From Manduca sexta (lineage: Eukaryota > Arthropoda > Insecta > Lepidoptera > Sphingidae), in assembly GCF_014839805.1 (NCBI RefSeq), contig NC_051126.1, positions 6,208,609 to 6,272,608 of the forward strand: DNA of 64,000 nucleotides. The letters run 5' to 3'. Position numbers and translations under genes: made by a program. Of this stretch, positions 37,304 to 46,906 are shown piece by piece. A model generated the notes under the pieces. The model saw only the letters and a program-made list of their open reading frames with translations, had not been told where the DNA came from and did no database searches. Position 1 is the first letter of the stretch. Each line of letters opens with the position of its first letter.

Positions 37304-38087
37304 GAACCTACATACGTGAAACTTGACACAAAATTGAATTAAATACCAGTCAATTTATACACACCTAGAAACTTTATGAATGTCGAAAAATATCATTTAA
37401 CACAGAATTCGCACAGAAGGTATTTGATTAACGATCCGTATTAATTTAATCCAACTCTCAGTAACGAGACGAAGGTTGCCGTTGCAGAAATATTACATAT
37501 ATCTATAACAGTTTCTAGCTTTTGCTCGCGGCACCACTCGCGTGAAAATCTTTGCCTAGAATCCCGTAGGAGCGTAACGATTGAAAGTCACTTGTGAACT
37601 TACGAGAACTGATTTCAGATCCAAATTTTATGTTTGTATATGCGTGTTTAGCTCGAAAACATCTCAACAACATTACAAACTTTCATATAACATTATAAGT
37701 GCGACCCATTCACAGAAAAACATACCAACATCTCAACTGAATTATTACTTAGTAAATTGTTTTACCATTACATTACTGCTTATGATCTGAGAAAGAAAAC
37801 CAATAGCCATACATAATCGGCATTGGAATTAAATTTATCTTATCATACGGACTGTGTTTCGATGAAAGATTTGATGTAACATAATCGCCCTTATGTCATC
37901 ACTAACCGCAATTTTCAATAAAGAATTCTAATCGCTCTTTTCGATCTATCTCAAAAATGGACCAATCAGAACAAAGATGTTTTAACATGCTCATACATTT
38001 GTCAAAATGAGTCATTGTTTATTATGATTGGTTTATTTTTGGAGTCGGATTAAATATTGAGATTGGGATAGCATCTTAAGTAGTAAT
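37304..38087. other. Mostly unannotated Polinton left flank
   Basis: A short repeat C scrap lies at about 37515-37575 (TCTAGCTTTTGCTCGCGGCA). Nothing else is recognised up to the inverted repeat boundary. Confidence 0.4.
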
Positions 38088-38379
38088 TAATTATCAAAAT
38101 GATTCACACGACTTTTTTGCTTCATATCTCATTTTTACTGACGAAATGTACTATAATGATGAACTGAGAATGAATTCGGTCTAATTAAAACCAATGTCAC
38201 CTCTCAATAGAATCTCAAGTAAAGTTAAAAAAAACTGAACTATTTAATAAACATAATTTGAACTGTTATTTGAACGAGTGTTGTCATCTGAGTCGGCGTT
38301 GTTTAATAAATTAAACTTAGTTCGCAAATTTTAAATTAGGCTTTCATAACACGATGATCTTAAGATAGTAGTAAGGGAT

Positions 38380-38463
38380 TCACCGATACCCGAGCACCTG
38401 CGAAGCCACCCCGCGCCCCCAGCCACGGGGGGTCCGCGGCCTGCTCCAGGGCCGGGCCACCAT
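38380..38463. other. GC-rich block in left TIR
   Basis: About 80 bp of very high GC content amid AT-rich DNA. It includes a CCCCC-AGCCAC-GGGGG mini-hairpin, CCGCGG and GGGCCGGGCC, and lies just outside the 22-bp array. The mirror copy is at 53873-53956. It may be a structural or regulatory signal; no known motif recognised. Confidence 0.7.
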
Positions 38464-38468
38464 ACTAT

Positions 38469-38799
38469 CCGCGAATTAAATTGATATCAACCGCGAATTA
38501 AATTGATATCAACCGCGAATTAAAATAATACCGACCGCGAATTAAAATAATACCGACCGCGAATTAAAATGATATCAACCGCGAATTAAAATAATACCGA
38601 CCGCGAATTAAAATGATAGCGCCCGCGAATTAAAATTATACCGCCCGCGAATTATAATTGTTATCGGCCGCGACTTTCAATGATACCGTCCGCGGATTAC
38701 TCTTGTACCGCCCGCATGTTACGTCGAAGTTTACCGTGGATTTCATTACCAACGTACGCGGATTGCATTTATATCACCCGCGAATGGAGTGATGCATTA
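38469..38799 (+). repeat. 22-bp tandem repeat array, left TIR
   Basis: Units begin CCGCGAATTAAA and continue TTGATATCAA, ATGATATCAA or ATAATACCGA. Eight units are clean (38469 to about 38644); about seven more keep the CCGCG start but decay progressively inwards. Two unit subtypes alternate irregularly and the order is the same in the right TIR, so the array predates the TIR copying or is kept homogenised. Confidence 0.93.
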
Positions 38800-39249
38800 A
38801 CTTTACTCATGCTCTACGGCTCATTTTCAAGCTTGGACCTGTTCCCTTTGTTTCCTTATGCTTTTGTCTTTCTACTTTCTATCAGCGATCCTTTTTTTGT
38901 TGAAAATCGCTAAGGTCTTTGTATCGTATTTCTACTTAATAACCGTTTACAATTACTCAATACTGACCCTTTACACATTATGGCCATTGTTTGTGAAAGA
39001 TAAATCAATCAATTGTTTGTCATACATAATACATTACCCAAATTCTAGGTACAAAACCTTTGCATCCTCTCATTGTTGCCACGGGTGGTAACTATATTTT
39101 ATCAATGATTTACTACTTCTCTATTATTTTTAACAATAGGTCTCGTCTCTATTATTCCCATTTCCGAATAATACCTATTCAATATAAAATTTATGGTGAA
39201 AGTTGGAAACATGTTTAGTCTTGTCTGTAAGGAAACAATACTCGCTCTC

Positions 39250-39290
39250 CATATAAAAGACCGACTCAAAATCACATGGTATCGTATTCC
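39250..39290 (+). promoter_or_regulatory. Candidate core promoter of left TIR gene
   Basis: TATAAA at 39252-39257 lies about 110 bp before the start codon, with a plausible start site about 30 bases further on (around 39283). The same sequence is mirrored at about 53049-53088. Confidence 0.5.
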
Positions 39291-39367
39291 ACTCTGTGCT
39301 CTGTTCCAAGCGAGATCTCCAGTTAAGTGTAATAGTGAAGTGTTAAAATAGTGAAACTGTTATAAAA

Positions 39368-40081
39368 ATGAATGTAAGTACCTTTTATACTTTGACCTAA
39401 CGTTGTTATAACCAACTAGATGTTTAATTAATTGTTTATTATATGTGTTGTCCACGAGGTTAATACATTTTAACTGTCTTCGATCTCTTATTAATTTATC
39501 ATTGTTATTAACTTGTACATTTATACTTAGCATACCTATACGTATTTATCACATACTACTTACTTAACTGATAACTAAAACATTTTTATTAATTTTTATT
39601 ACAGTTTTCTGAAAATACTTTCAAGAGTTATTATTACGCTGATGAAAACGACGAACCTAGTGACGAAGAAGGGACCCTCGCAGCCAAAGTCAAAAAGGCG
39701 ATCATAGCCAATAAAAGATCGAACGAATTTAACAACATCGATGACTTTTTCGAAAAACCAAAGAAGAAAAAGACGAATACGAAAAAGTCATCCAGTGTTG
39801 GTCGATCGACGAGTGGTGGTGGCATTTCGTACATCAAATCTAACAGCGACGACGGCACACATGCATCACACCTGATTAAAATTGAAATTTACGACGTTAA
39901 TAAAATAAAAAATATTGCAACGATGGAACAGTGGAAACACGCTGAAGTGCGACTTAAATATTACGCAGAAAGTGACTGTGATAAGAACCTGCAAACCGTA
40001 AAGGACACCATATACAATATTACTAAACAGTTGGCTAGTAAGGACGATTGTGTTAAATATACAATAGATACAGACAAATGA
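39368..40081 (+). CDS. TIR-embedded two-exon gene, lysine-rich 160-residue protein, left copy
   Basis: Exon 1 is only ATG AAT (39368-39373), followed at once by GTAAGT. Exon 2 starts at 39605 after TTTTATTACAG and runs in phase to TGA at 40079-40081, giving 160 residues. The N-terminal part is acidic (DENDEPSDEEG), residues about 52-65 are a basic KKPKKKKTNTKK-like stretch suggesting nuclear entry, a Ser/Gly linker follows (about 66-76), and the C-terminal half alternates charged and hydrophobic residues (a possible small folded domain). I recognise no family. The whole gene lies in the TIR, so the element carries two copies facing inwards. The tiny first exon and good splice signals support a real spliced gene; its role is unknown. 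Confidence 0.75.
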
Positions 40082-40500
40082 AAAAGTGTCAGTGTGTAGT
40101 GCCAGTGCATAAACTTTTTTATAACTTAATAACTTTGAAATGTTCTTCGTGTGAAAAAATAATTGATTTCATTTAGATATTATACTTTGTTCTAAGAAAC
40201 CTATCATTGTATTTTTGCGATTGCTAGACTTAAATATTTTAATAATTTAGATTGTATTGTAAAACAGTGTTTTAAGTTACTCATCTATTTGCATTTTGAA
40301 CTCTTTGTGCTAGTGCTAAGTATAATTATTGTAAATACTTATGATTCTTTTTAATAATTCACAAGTCAAGTCAAGCTTACGATTGTAAAGGTAATTGGGA
40401 ACCGTTAAAACATGTTTGGAACTAATTATATTTTTGTATTAGTTTATTAGTATAGAATAAATAAAAAATAACAAAACATTGTGTCTTCAATATTATTCAT
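40082..40500. other. Inner TIR end and spacer
   Basis: This is the 3' side of the TIR gene, the TIR inner boundary at 40427, then an AT-rich spacer with AATAAATAAAA near 40456. That could serve as a poly(A) signal for the plus-strand gene. The protease gene stops at 40501 on the other strand. Confidence 0.4.
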
Positions 40501-40941
40501 TTAATTTAAAACATTATTAAATAAACCATTTAATAACACATCATTATATATAGTATTGGCACCAAATAATTGTTGAAAATCTTTGAGACTCCTACCATAG
40601 TATTTATAATACAAATACATTATACAGTACTCTCCACACACAATAGTAAAATCATTTTGAATTCGATCTGTATTGTAATTCCACATTCTAGAATTTCTCG
40701 CTAAAAACATTCGGTGGTATCCTTGAGGTGGTCGACCATATGAGTCAAAATATTGTCCAAATCCATTCTTATCTATGTGTATGGCAACCCAATGAGAACC
40801 TGGTTTATTATCAGGATCTAAGTTACTTACTATGTATGCAGGAGTTACAACATATATCGGTAAACGATTGGCTGCATACACATTATATTCAATGCATGGA
40901 TCAATTTTTTTCAAGTAATTCTGTATTTCTATTGTATTCAT
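40501..40941 (-). CDS. Adenain-like cysteine protease (Polinton PRO)
   Basis: A virion-maturation protease of the adenovirus protease (C5) family. From the ATG at 40941 it is 146 residues; the frame extends upstream only from a non-ATG start. Catalytic residues fit H50 (GSHWVAI), D66 (YFDSYG), Q95 and C102 (the first Cys of VCGEYC), with the Gln-to-Cys spacing of 7 seen in adenain. In the family it cleaves capsid precursors late in assembly. Unlike most genes here it has no frame break. It is the last gene of the minus-strand cluster, separated from the capsid gene by about 225 bp that include an A18 run. Confidence 0.9.
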   Translation of the reverse strand: MNTIEIQNYLKKIDPCIEYNVYAANRLPIYVVTPAYIVSNLDPDNKPGSHWVAIHIDKNGFGQYFDSYGRPPQGYHRMFLARNSRMWNYNTDRIQNDFTIVCGEYCIMYLYYKYYGRSLKDFQQLFGANTIYNDVLLNGLFNNVLN

Positions 40942-41077
40942 TTTATTTACTAAATTGTTGCACAATCTTATCAGGTTGAACGACAAAGTGGTAATATCAT
41001 CAATATGGTTAACAATAACCTGTTATGGTTCTCTTTATTGAAAGACAGATATTTTTTGTGGGGTTGCAAGGATTAAA

Positions 41078-41097
41078 TTACAAAAAAAAAAAAAAAA
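41078..41097. repeat. Poly(A) run between PRO and MCP
   Basis: About 18 to 19 consecutive A on the plus strand. This tract is likely to be length-unstable or error-prone in assembly. Confidence 0.8.
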
Positions 41098-41166
41098 AAT
41101 ATTATATGATGTAATCATTTTATTGAGCAATTTAAAATACTTAATCTATAAACAATTTTTATTTTC

Positions 41167-42478
41167 TTAACTGCTATAATCTACTGAAATATTACGGTTT
41201 TTATCTATTTCAATAACATTATCAAACTCTGCATAAACAATACAGTTAATAGTTTGCGTCAAAGCTGTTTCAAAACGAACTTCCAATCTTACACTACCAT
41301 GTTTTATAAGATTCCAGTGACTGGAAGAGTTTGCTGATAAATCAGGTGTCAAATCAAACGCTAACATACAATACCCTTTGGCATATTGTTCTCGAGATAT
41401 TCCATTACCTTCATTAAGAAAATGTATACCTGTACCGGAAAACAACGTATGATATACCGAAGTATAAATATTGCTGTCGAATGAGGGTTGTAAAGCTTTT
41501 GATGGTATTTGTTGACCATCTATATATAAACAAAAAGTATTAATATCATAATTTTCAAAGTTGAATGGGTTTTAGTGAGATTTCCATTAAAAGCAGCGTT
41601 ATTCACAAATCCAACTATACACCTTTTAGGTACTTGTCCTAAGAAAATATTATCAAGAGTTTTTCCTTGAACACCTGATGGTATTGTTAAAACTTTAACT
41701 TCAGCTCGAGTGATAGGGTATTTAGCTGTGGTAGATGCCAAAACCTTCTGGTGTGCAAGTAACACGCTTGGATTGATTCGTGCTCTACGAATAATTAAAG
41801 TTGCATCCGTAATGGATACCTTCAATTTAAGGTCAACTGAAGAGGCCATAAGATTGAAATTTTCTCTAGAACGAACTAACTTAACACACATATCAACACC
41901 GTTAATCAAAAATTTTTCTTGATTGAATAAATCACCATGTAAATGACCAATCATTTCAATTTCTTTACTTTCACCGGCTAACTCTTGTCTTTTGATAAAT
42001 CCTTTATTACCATCAGTCGTGGAATCCATGTTGCCAGCTGTATCTTCGTACCATAAACCACAGGTGAGGTGAGAGTTTTTAGCCGCAGGAGCATAATTCA
42101 ACAAGTTTTCTATATAAGCGCGATAAGCATAGGTGTTATTGGGTGGCGACACAAGTTTTTGATTCAAGTATACATCAAGTTGACTGAAGAGTGAGTGTAA
42201 CCAATTATTCACAGGAGCAACAACTGTAGACGTCACTAGTTTAGTGTTATCTTGATTCAATATTTTAGCTTTTAAGTGAATTAACGTATGAGAAAGATCT
42301 ATGTAGTCATCGCCTGCTCCGGGAACTTGAAATTCTATTGGACCATCGTCCGCTAGTGACGAAATTGGCTTATAATGAATCCAAATCCCACTTTCAATGC
42401 TAGTTTGTGTAGATGGTAATGCAAACAAATCTAATTCAGACTTAATGCATTCACAGGAATGACTGTGTAAAAAGACAT
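41167..42478 (-). pseudogene. Major capsid protein, double jelly-roll type (frame-broken)
   Basis: The central frame 41520-42428 (about 300 residues) and the C-terminal frame 41167-41445 together approximate the length of Polinton major capsid proteins. The stretch PIEFQVPGAGDDYIDL near the N-terminus and the conserved run around TQTSIESG are family-typical. The likely start is the ATG at 42476-42478, but a T run just after it breaks the frame. A second one-base break lies at a G run on the plus strand, 41567-41569. Both are homopolymer-type, so they may be consensus errors rather than decay. The gene follows the pX-like gene by 12 bp. Confidence 0.88.
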
Positions 42479-42490
42479 TATGATTAATTG

Positions 42491-42943
42491 TTAGAAAATA
42501 TATCTTTGATCTGTTTTGAAGTAATTTTCGATTTTTAGAGCTTTCACTTTCGCAGTCAACGATGGAATGACTCCTGGTAGACGTTTTCGTTTTGTTATAT
42601 AGCCCGATCCGGACATATTAATTCTATCAATTTTTTCGTCTGCTTTTCGTTTCAAGTTTGAACCAGCTTCTTTAAGACGTGTTTTTATTGAATCCTCCAT
42701 AGGTCGCGCACTAACCATATCTGTCAATAGGCCAACACCAGCACTCAATGCCTCTTTACCAACAGCACGAACCCCACTGGATAGTAATGGTAAAACTGAC
42801 CTAAATAAACCCCCAAGGAAACTTCCGATTCCATGTCCCTTTTGATATGATGCTCCTTTGTATACCACTCCTATACCTGACCCAGCTTGATGAGAGTAAT
42901 AGCGTTCATATGGGCATGTCATATTGTGGAATTCAGAATGCAT
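42491..42943 (-). CDS. pX/pVI-like basic virion protein
   Basis: 150 residues, intact. A Gly-rich N-terminal part with YKGASYQKGHGIGSFLGGLF is followed by a hydrophobic helix-like segment (about 45-85) and a basic C-terminal half (KRKADEK, TKRKR). This layout matches the small Polinton/adintovirus virion proteins compared with adenovirus pX and pVI, which contact DNA or disrupt membranes. MSGSG at about 110-114 fits the adenain (M/I/L)-x-G-x/G cleavage rule, so it may be a substrate of the protease in this element. Its ATG overlaps the penton stop in a TAATG arrangement. The assignment rests on composition and context. Confidence 0.65.
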   Translation of the reverse strand: MHSEFHNMTCPYERYYSHQAGSGIGVVYKGASYQKGHGIGSFLGGLFRSVLPLLSSGVRAVGKEALSAGVGLLTDMVSARPMEDSIKTRLKEAGSNLKRKADEKIDRINMSGSGYITKRKRLPGVIPSLTAKVKALKIENYFKTDQRYIF

Positions 42944-43703
42944 TATAATTTTTTGAAGTGTAGTTTAACACACACTGTTCCAAATTGGAATGGTATCTTT
43001 TGTCCAGTGCTTGACCTTATATCTATTTCAATGGTATCGAATTCCCTTCGCATGACGGGTAAATAATGCGGAGGTGAAAATACATGCATTTTATTGGCTC
43101 CATAGATGTATTTTGAAGGATCTAATGGTATGATTCTTAGAAGAGGAGTCATTACGTCACCCACAATTTGAGGTTCAACTATATCACAATAAACGAAAAG
43201 TTGAGATGGTAAGCCTAAATGTAAATTAGCTGGACATTTAGCAAAATTCTTTTCAACAAGGTTTCTGTTTGGTTCAAATCCCAGCTGTAAACCCAATTTA
43301 GGAGATAATGTTACGGACTTTATCATTTCATCTAATACAGTAACAGACACAAATTTGGAAATATTATCATAGCGGAATTTGATTTTTCTCTTATATTATT
43401 TAATGCTGATAAAATATGGTTAATATTATCATAATTTGTGGCAGGTATGTGAGTTTTATAATATACTGTGGATGGTTTGTCTTCATTAGGCATTGTCATT
43501 ACTTTGGTAATGTAAACAATATTCTCATGGTCTTGAACAGTAAACATTGTACACGGATATTGAAATTCAACGATTCCTACACACCACTCTCCTTCCAATA
43601 TTATAGGTTTGGGTAATTTTGTTGAAAAAATTGATGTTTTGTTTTCAGGAAAATATTCCATGGAACTATTGCTAAGTAAAGTTAAATAAAAATCTTTATT
43701 CAT
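42943..43703 (-). pseudogene. Penton-like minor capsid protein (one frame break)
   Basis: The N-terminal frame 43332-43703 starts MNKDFYLTLLSNSSMEYFP and contains PKPIILEGEWCVGIVEFQYP, both typical of Polinton penton proteins (single jelly roll, capsid vertices). The C-terminal frame 42943-43350 continues the protein after a one-base break near 43355-43375, about 250 residues in all. The start ATG overlaps the integrase stop (ATGA). The order integrase, penton, pX-like, MCP is consistent with Polinton morphogenesis modules. Confidence 0.85.
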
Positions 43704-44778
43704 ATTTGTTTCAAACTAGACGCTAAAATCCAACTATTAAATTTGTTCGGATAACCTTTCCACTTAACTAACACTTGTTGTCTGTTGCCAGAATAGCGAG
43801 AGCGAATTATTTTATCTATCTTATGTTCGATGGTGGGGTCATAAATAACTTTTGTAATTCTCGGTCATAAAAGTTCCTACTATTTCTTCTCCATCTAAAT
43901 CTTTAATAGTATAAACTGGCCACGGAGTTCGTTCTATTATAGAAGAAATCACAAATATTTCATCACTCCAATTAGATTCATAACCTTTTGAAATATATGT
44001 TTATATTTCGTTATTCTTACATGATCACCCACATTGAACGTAGGTAACATAATTTTAGCAGGTTTTTCAGATTTTTCATACAAATTAGTCCAAACTGTCA
44101 TTATATTATTAGAATTAACATCTGAAGGACACATTTTGATACTAGAATGAAAACTGTAATTGTAGGAGTGTATCAAATCCTGCAAAATGTCAATATATTT
44201 ATGAGTATTCTTATGTGTGAAATAACGCCACATCTTCATTTTAAGCGTTCTTTGAAATCTTTCTACAATACTTGCTTTGATATCGGGATTGTTTGTTGTA
44301 TAATAATTAATATTTTTTGTTTTGAAGTATCTTTGTACATCTTTTGAAACAAATTCAGTGCCTTTGTCAGATTGTATGTGAGTAGGTGTTGTGTCAGCTT
44401 CTTCAAATATACTTTCGAAACACTTTTTGATTGTATCTGAATTTTTCTTTTTCAAGGGCCTAGCATATGCATATTTGCTGAAAACGTCAATAACACAAAG
44501 AATGTAGTTATAACCTTTATTTTCTTTAGAATAAGTTCGCATATCACTTAAGTCAGCTTGCCATAGTTCATTTAGGTTAGATAAAATGTATTTATTTCGT
44601 GGGAATTTTCTATGTACAGGCTTGTGGAGAGTATATGTTTCTTGGGTTCGCAACCAATTTTTAACGTCGTCCTTTTCATTTTACCTTTCATGGCTCTTGA
44701 TAATTTGTCAATACAACTGTATCCAGCTGGATGTGATACATCATAATAAATTTGATTTAATTTTAATAAGGGGTCCAT
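43700..44778 (-). pseudogene. Retrovirus-like integrase with C-terminal chromodomain (frame-broken)
   Basis: It would insert the element into host DNA. The central frame 43949-44653 holds the rve core: D34 (WQADLSD), D96 (QSDKGTEF) and E131 (IVERFQRTLK). The N-terminal piece starts at the ATG at 44778 and is separated by a break near 44655. Beyond the core, two more breaks (near 43985 and 43855) lead to a chromodomain-like end with VLVKWKGYP and FNSWI (about 43720-43850), a feature of Polinton integrases thought to steer insertion to chromatin marks. The stop TGA (43700-43702) overlaps the penton ATG. At least one break is in an A run. The start overlaps the end of the upstream gene by 16 bases. 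Confidence 0.9.
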
Positions 44779-45554
44779 TTTTCCCAGTCTATCTTTTTCT
44801 TAATTTTATTTGTGTGTTTATCTTCACTTTTTGGTGTAAAATATTCCTCTGGCTTCGTTGGAAACTGTTCTTCGATGTCCTTCTGAAGTTGAGTTATATA
44901 GTCACGTCTTTTCGGATTTCCTATATAAGTTAACGGTATTTTTAAATCCTTTAACGCTTCAGCAAATTTTTTCCAACCAATTGGGTCGTTGTTTTTAATG
45001 GCCTCAGTATGTCGCTTACTAAATCGATAATATTACTACCAGGAATTATTTCATTATCTACAATGACTGTGCCATCGTCATTCCAAAATATTTTGTTTTT
45101 ATGTAGTGACACCGAATTCAATAACAACTCACCCTTTTTTACATAAGTTTTTGGTATCAAACTAAGAATATGTTTTTGTGTGAAAGAAGATTTTTTCAAT
45201 TGCAGAACTTTGTCGCTTCTCTTCTTCACTCAATGTCTGACTGGCAACTAGATCTTTATTCTTGATATCATTAGTTATATTAAATTTTTTCCAACTTTCG
45301 GCGGTGGGATCGTTGCTATCAACATTGGAAGTAATTATAGGAAGTTCAATCGGTCGACGATCTTCTTCCATGAAATGAAGATATCTTTGTAAAACTTGTA
45401 AGTACAATTTACACTTTTTTCGATCATCCATCTTACTATTCAGTATATTTTCCATTTCACTATCCAAACGAGAGGTAGGGTTTTCATTTTTCTTTTGATT
45501 CAATTTATCTATTAAACTTTGTTCAACCAGCAACATTTTCTTTGCATGTTCCAT
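44763..45554 (-). pseudogene. Conserved Polinton protein of unknown function (frame-broken)
   Basis: Three successive frames (45162-45554, 44951-45229 and a last piece to the TAA at 44763-44765) appear to form one protein of about 255 residues. The N-terminal half is charged and probably helical (KLNQKKNENPTSR, SKMDDRKKCK). The middle has SLIPKTYVKKGELLLNSV and IIPGSNIIDLVSDIL, then RPLK, a layout I associate with a protein often seen beside insect Polinton integrases but without an assigned role. The end WEKWTPY overlaps the integrase start. The start lies one base after the previous stop. A minor virion component is possible; that is inference from position. Confidence 0.6.
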
Positions 45555-45555
45555 T

Positions 45556-45882
45556 TTAAACTAGTCCGCTTATTAATCCACTCAAAATAGAACCCAATAT
45601 AATCGGTAGAAAAGCGCCACCTTCTTGAACTATTATATTCTTTCTAATTTTATTTGTACCTTTGCGTACCAATTTTCGAAGTAGATTTTTATACTTTTTT
45701 AGTTTATTTTTTGATTTTTGCTCAAGTTTTACATTTCCTTGTAGAACATTATGAATACATTCACAAATAAAATTAATTTCGTTTTCGTTACAGGCTTTTA
45801 AAAGAGCTTGTTGATGTTTTGGTTTGAGTTTATAAAGAGCGCTTAACAAATCCTTATGCGTCTTGAGACGTCGATCCATCAT
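45556..45882 (-). CDS. Small lysine-rich protein with hydrophobic C-terminus
   Basis: 108 residues, intact. A Lys-rich helical body (about 1-90, with KLEQKSKNKLKKYKNLLRKL) is followed by VQEGGAFLPIILGSILSGLI, a glycine pair and a hydrophobic tail. Similar small proteins occur in many Polintons and are thought to be minor virion or membrane-active proteins; the function is not established. The start codon sits in ATGATGG, overlapping the ATPase stop by the ATGA arrangement, so the two genes are tightly packed. Confidence 0.6.
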   Translation of the reverse strand: MMDRRLKTHKDLLSALYKLKPKHQQALLKACNENEINFICECIHNVLQGNVKLEQKSKNKLKKYKNLLRKLVRKGTNKIRKNIIVQEGGAFLPIILGSILSGLISGLV

Positions 45883-46241
45883 TTGTAAATGAGAGATATC
45901 TGTTGACTCTTGAGATATTTAAACTCTTTTGTAGGGATGTACACTACACAATGACCATCAAATGGAAATATTTTAGATTTAATTCTACACATATCATTAG
46001 TGTCTTGTTTCAGATCTATCATCAAATAACCATGTGCTTCTTTAGTAGCATCCCTATAGGAGTCTTCGATGAATTTACTATTTTCTGGCGATACTTGTCG
46101 TGCTAAGTAACGGATTTGAGTCTTATCACGTGGGTTTTTAAAATAAATGATATAGCTTGAATTCAAAGAAATGTCTCTTTGACCTTTACCCTGATGAAAT
46201 AAATTTTGAGTAATGTAAAAAACACTTAAGTTCCTATGGTG

Positions 46242-46323
46242 ACTGCCTTTAGTAAATATGTCAACAATGCGACCATCTGATTCCCTCATGAGATCGTCGA
46301 TGATAATAAGGTTGGCTTCCTTT
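46242..46323. repeat. Gap-flanking duplicate, left copy (82 bp)
   Basis: Same sequence as 46824-46906 except for one T in a T run (TTT here, TTTT there). It directly abuts the N run. Confidence 0.97.
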
Positions 46324-46823
46324 NNNNNNNNNNNNNNNNNNNNNNNNNNNNNNNNNNNNNNNNNNNNNNNNNNNNNNNNNNNNNNNNNNNNNNNNNNNNN
46401 NNNNNNNNNNNNNNNNNNNNNNNNNNNNNNNNNNNNNNNNNNNNNNNNNNNNNNNNNNNNNNNNNNNNNNNNNNNNNNNNNNNNNNNNNNNNNNNNNNNN
46501 NNNNNNNNNNNNNNNNNNNNNNNNNNNNNNNNNNNNNNNNNNNNNNNNNNNNNNNNNNNNNNNNNNNNNNNNNNNNNNNNNNNNNNNNNNNNNNNNNNNN
46601 NNNNNNNNNNNNNNNNNNNNNNNNNNNNNNNNNNNNNNNNNNNNNNNNNNNNNNNNNNNNNNNNNNNNNNNNNNNNNNNNNNNNNNNNNNNNNNNNNNNN
46701 NNNNNNNNNNNNNNNNNNNNNNNNNNNNNNNNNNNNNNNNNNNNNNNNNNNNNNNNNNNNNNNNNNNNNNNNNNNNNNNNNNNNNNNNNNNNNNNNNNNN
46801 NNNNNNNNNNNNNNNNNNNNNNN
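46324..46823. other. Assembly gap, exactly 500 N
   Basis: A round-number placeholder. The flanks overlap by 82/83 bp, so the true gap is probably negative, that is, no sequence is missing. Confidence 0.97.
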
Positions 46824-46906
46824 ACTGCCTTTTAGTAAATATGTCAACAATGCGACCATCTGATTCCCTCATGAGATCGTCGATGATAATAAGGTTGGCT
46901 TCCTTT
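46824..46906. repeat. Gap-flanking duplicate, right copy (83 bp)
   Basis: Partner of 46242-46323, same orientation. Confidence 0.97.

Larger units (their letters stand above)
38088..40427 (+). repeat. Polinton left TIR
   Basis: About 2.34 kb matching 51911-54262 inverted. The pairing fails left of TAATTATC (38088) and right of GGAACTAATT (40427). Differences are few: some substitutions, several homopolymer-length indels and a 14-bp extra segment in the right copy. It contains a GC-rich block, the 22-bp array and a complete two-exon gene. Confidence 0.94.

Noticed and set aside
38469..38799. CRISPR-like array
   Set aside because: Units are directly adjacent, with no unique spacers, in a eukaryotic mobile element; it is a minisatellite-type array.
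38680..39091. Plus-strand frames in the left TIR (and mirrored frames at 53247-53656)
   Set aside because: They run through the decaying 22-bp array and AT-rich spacer upstream of the real TIR gene and have no start context.
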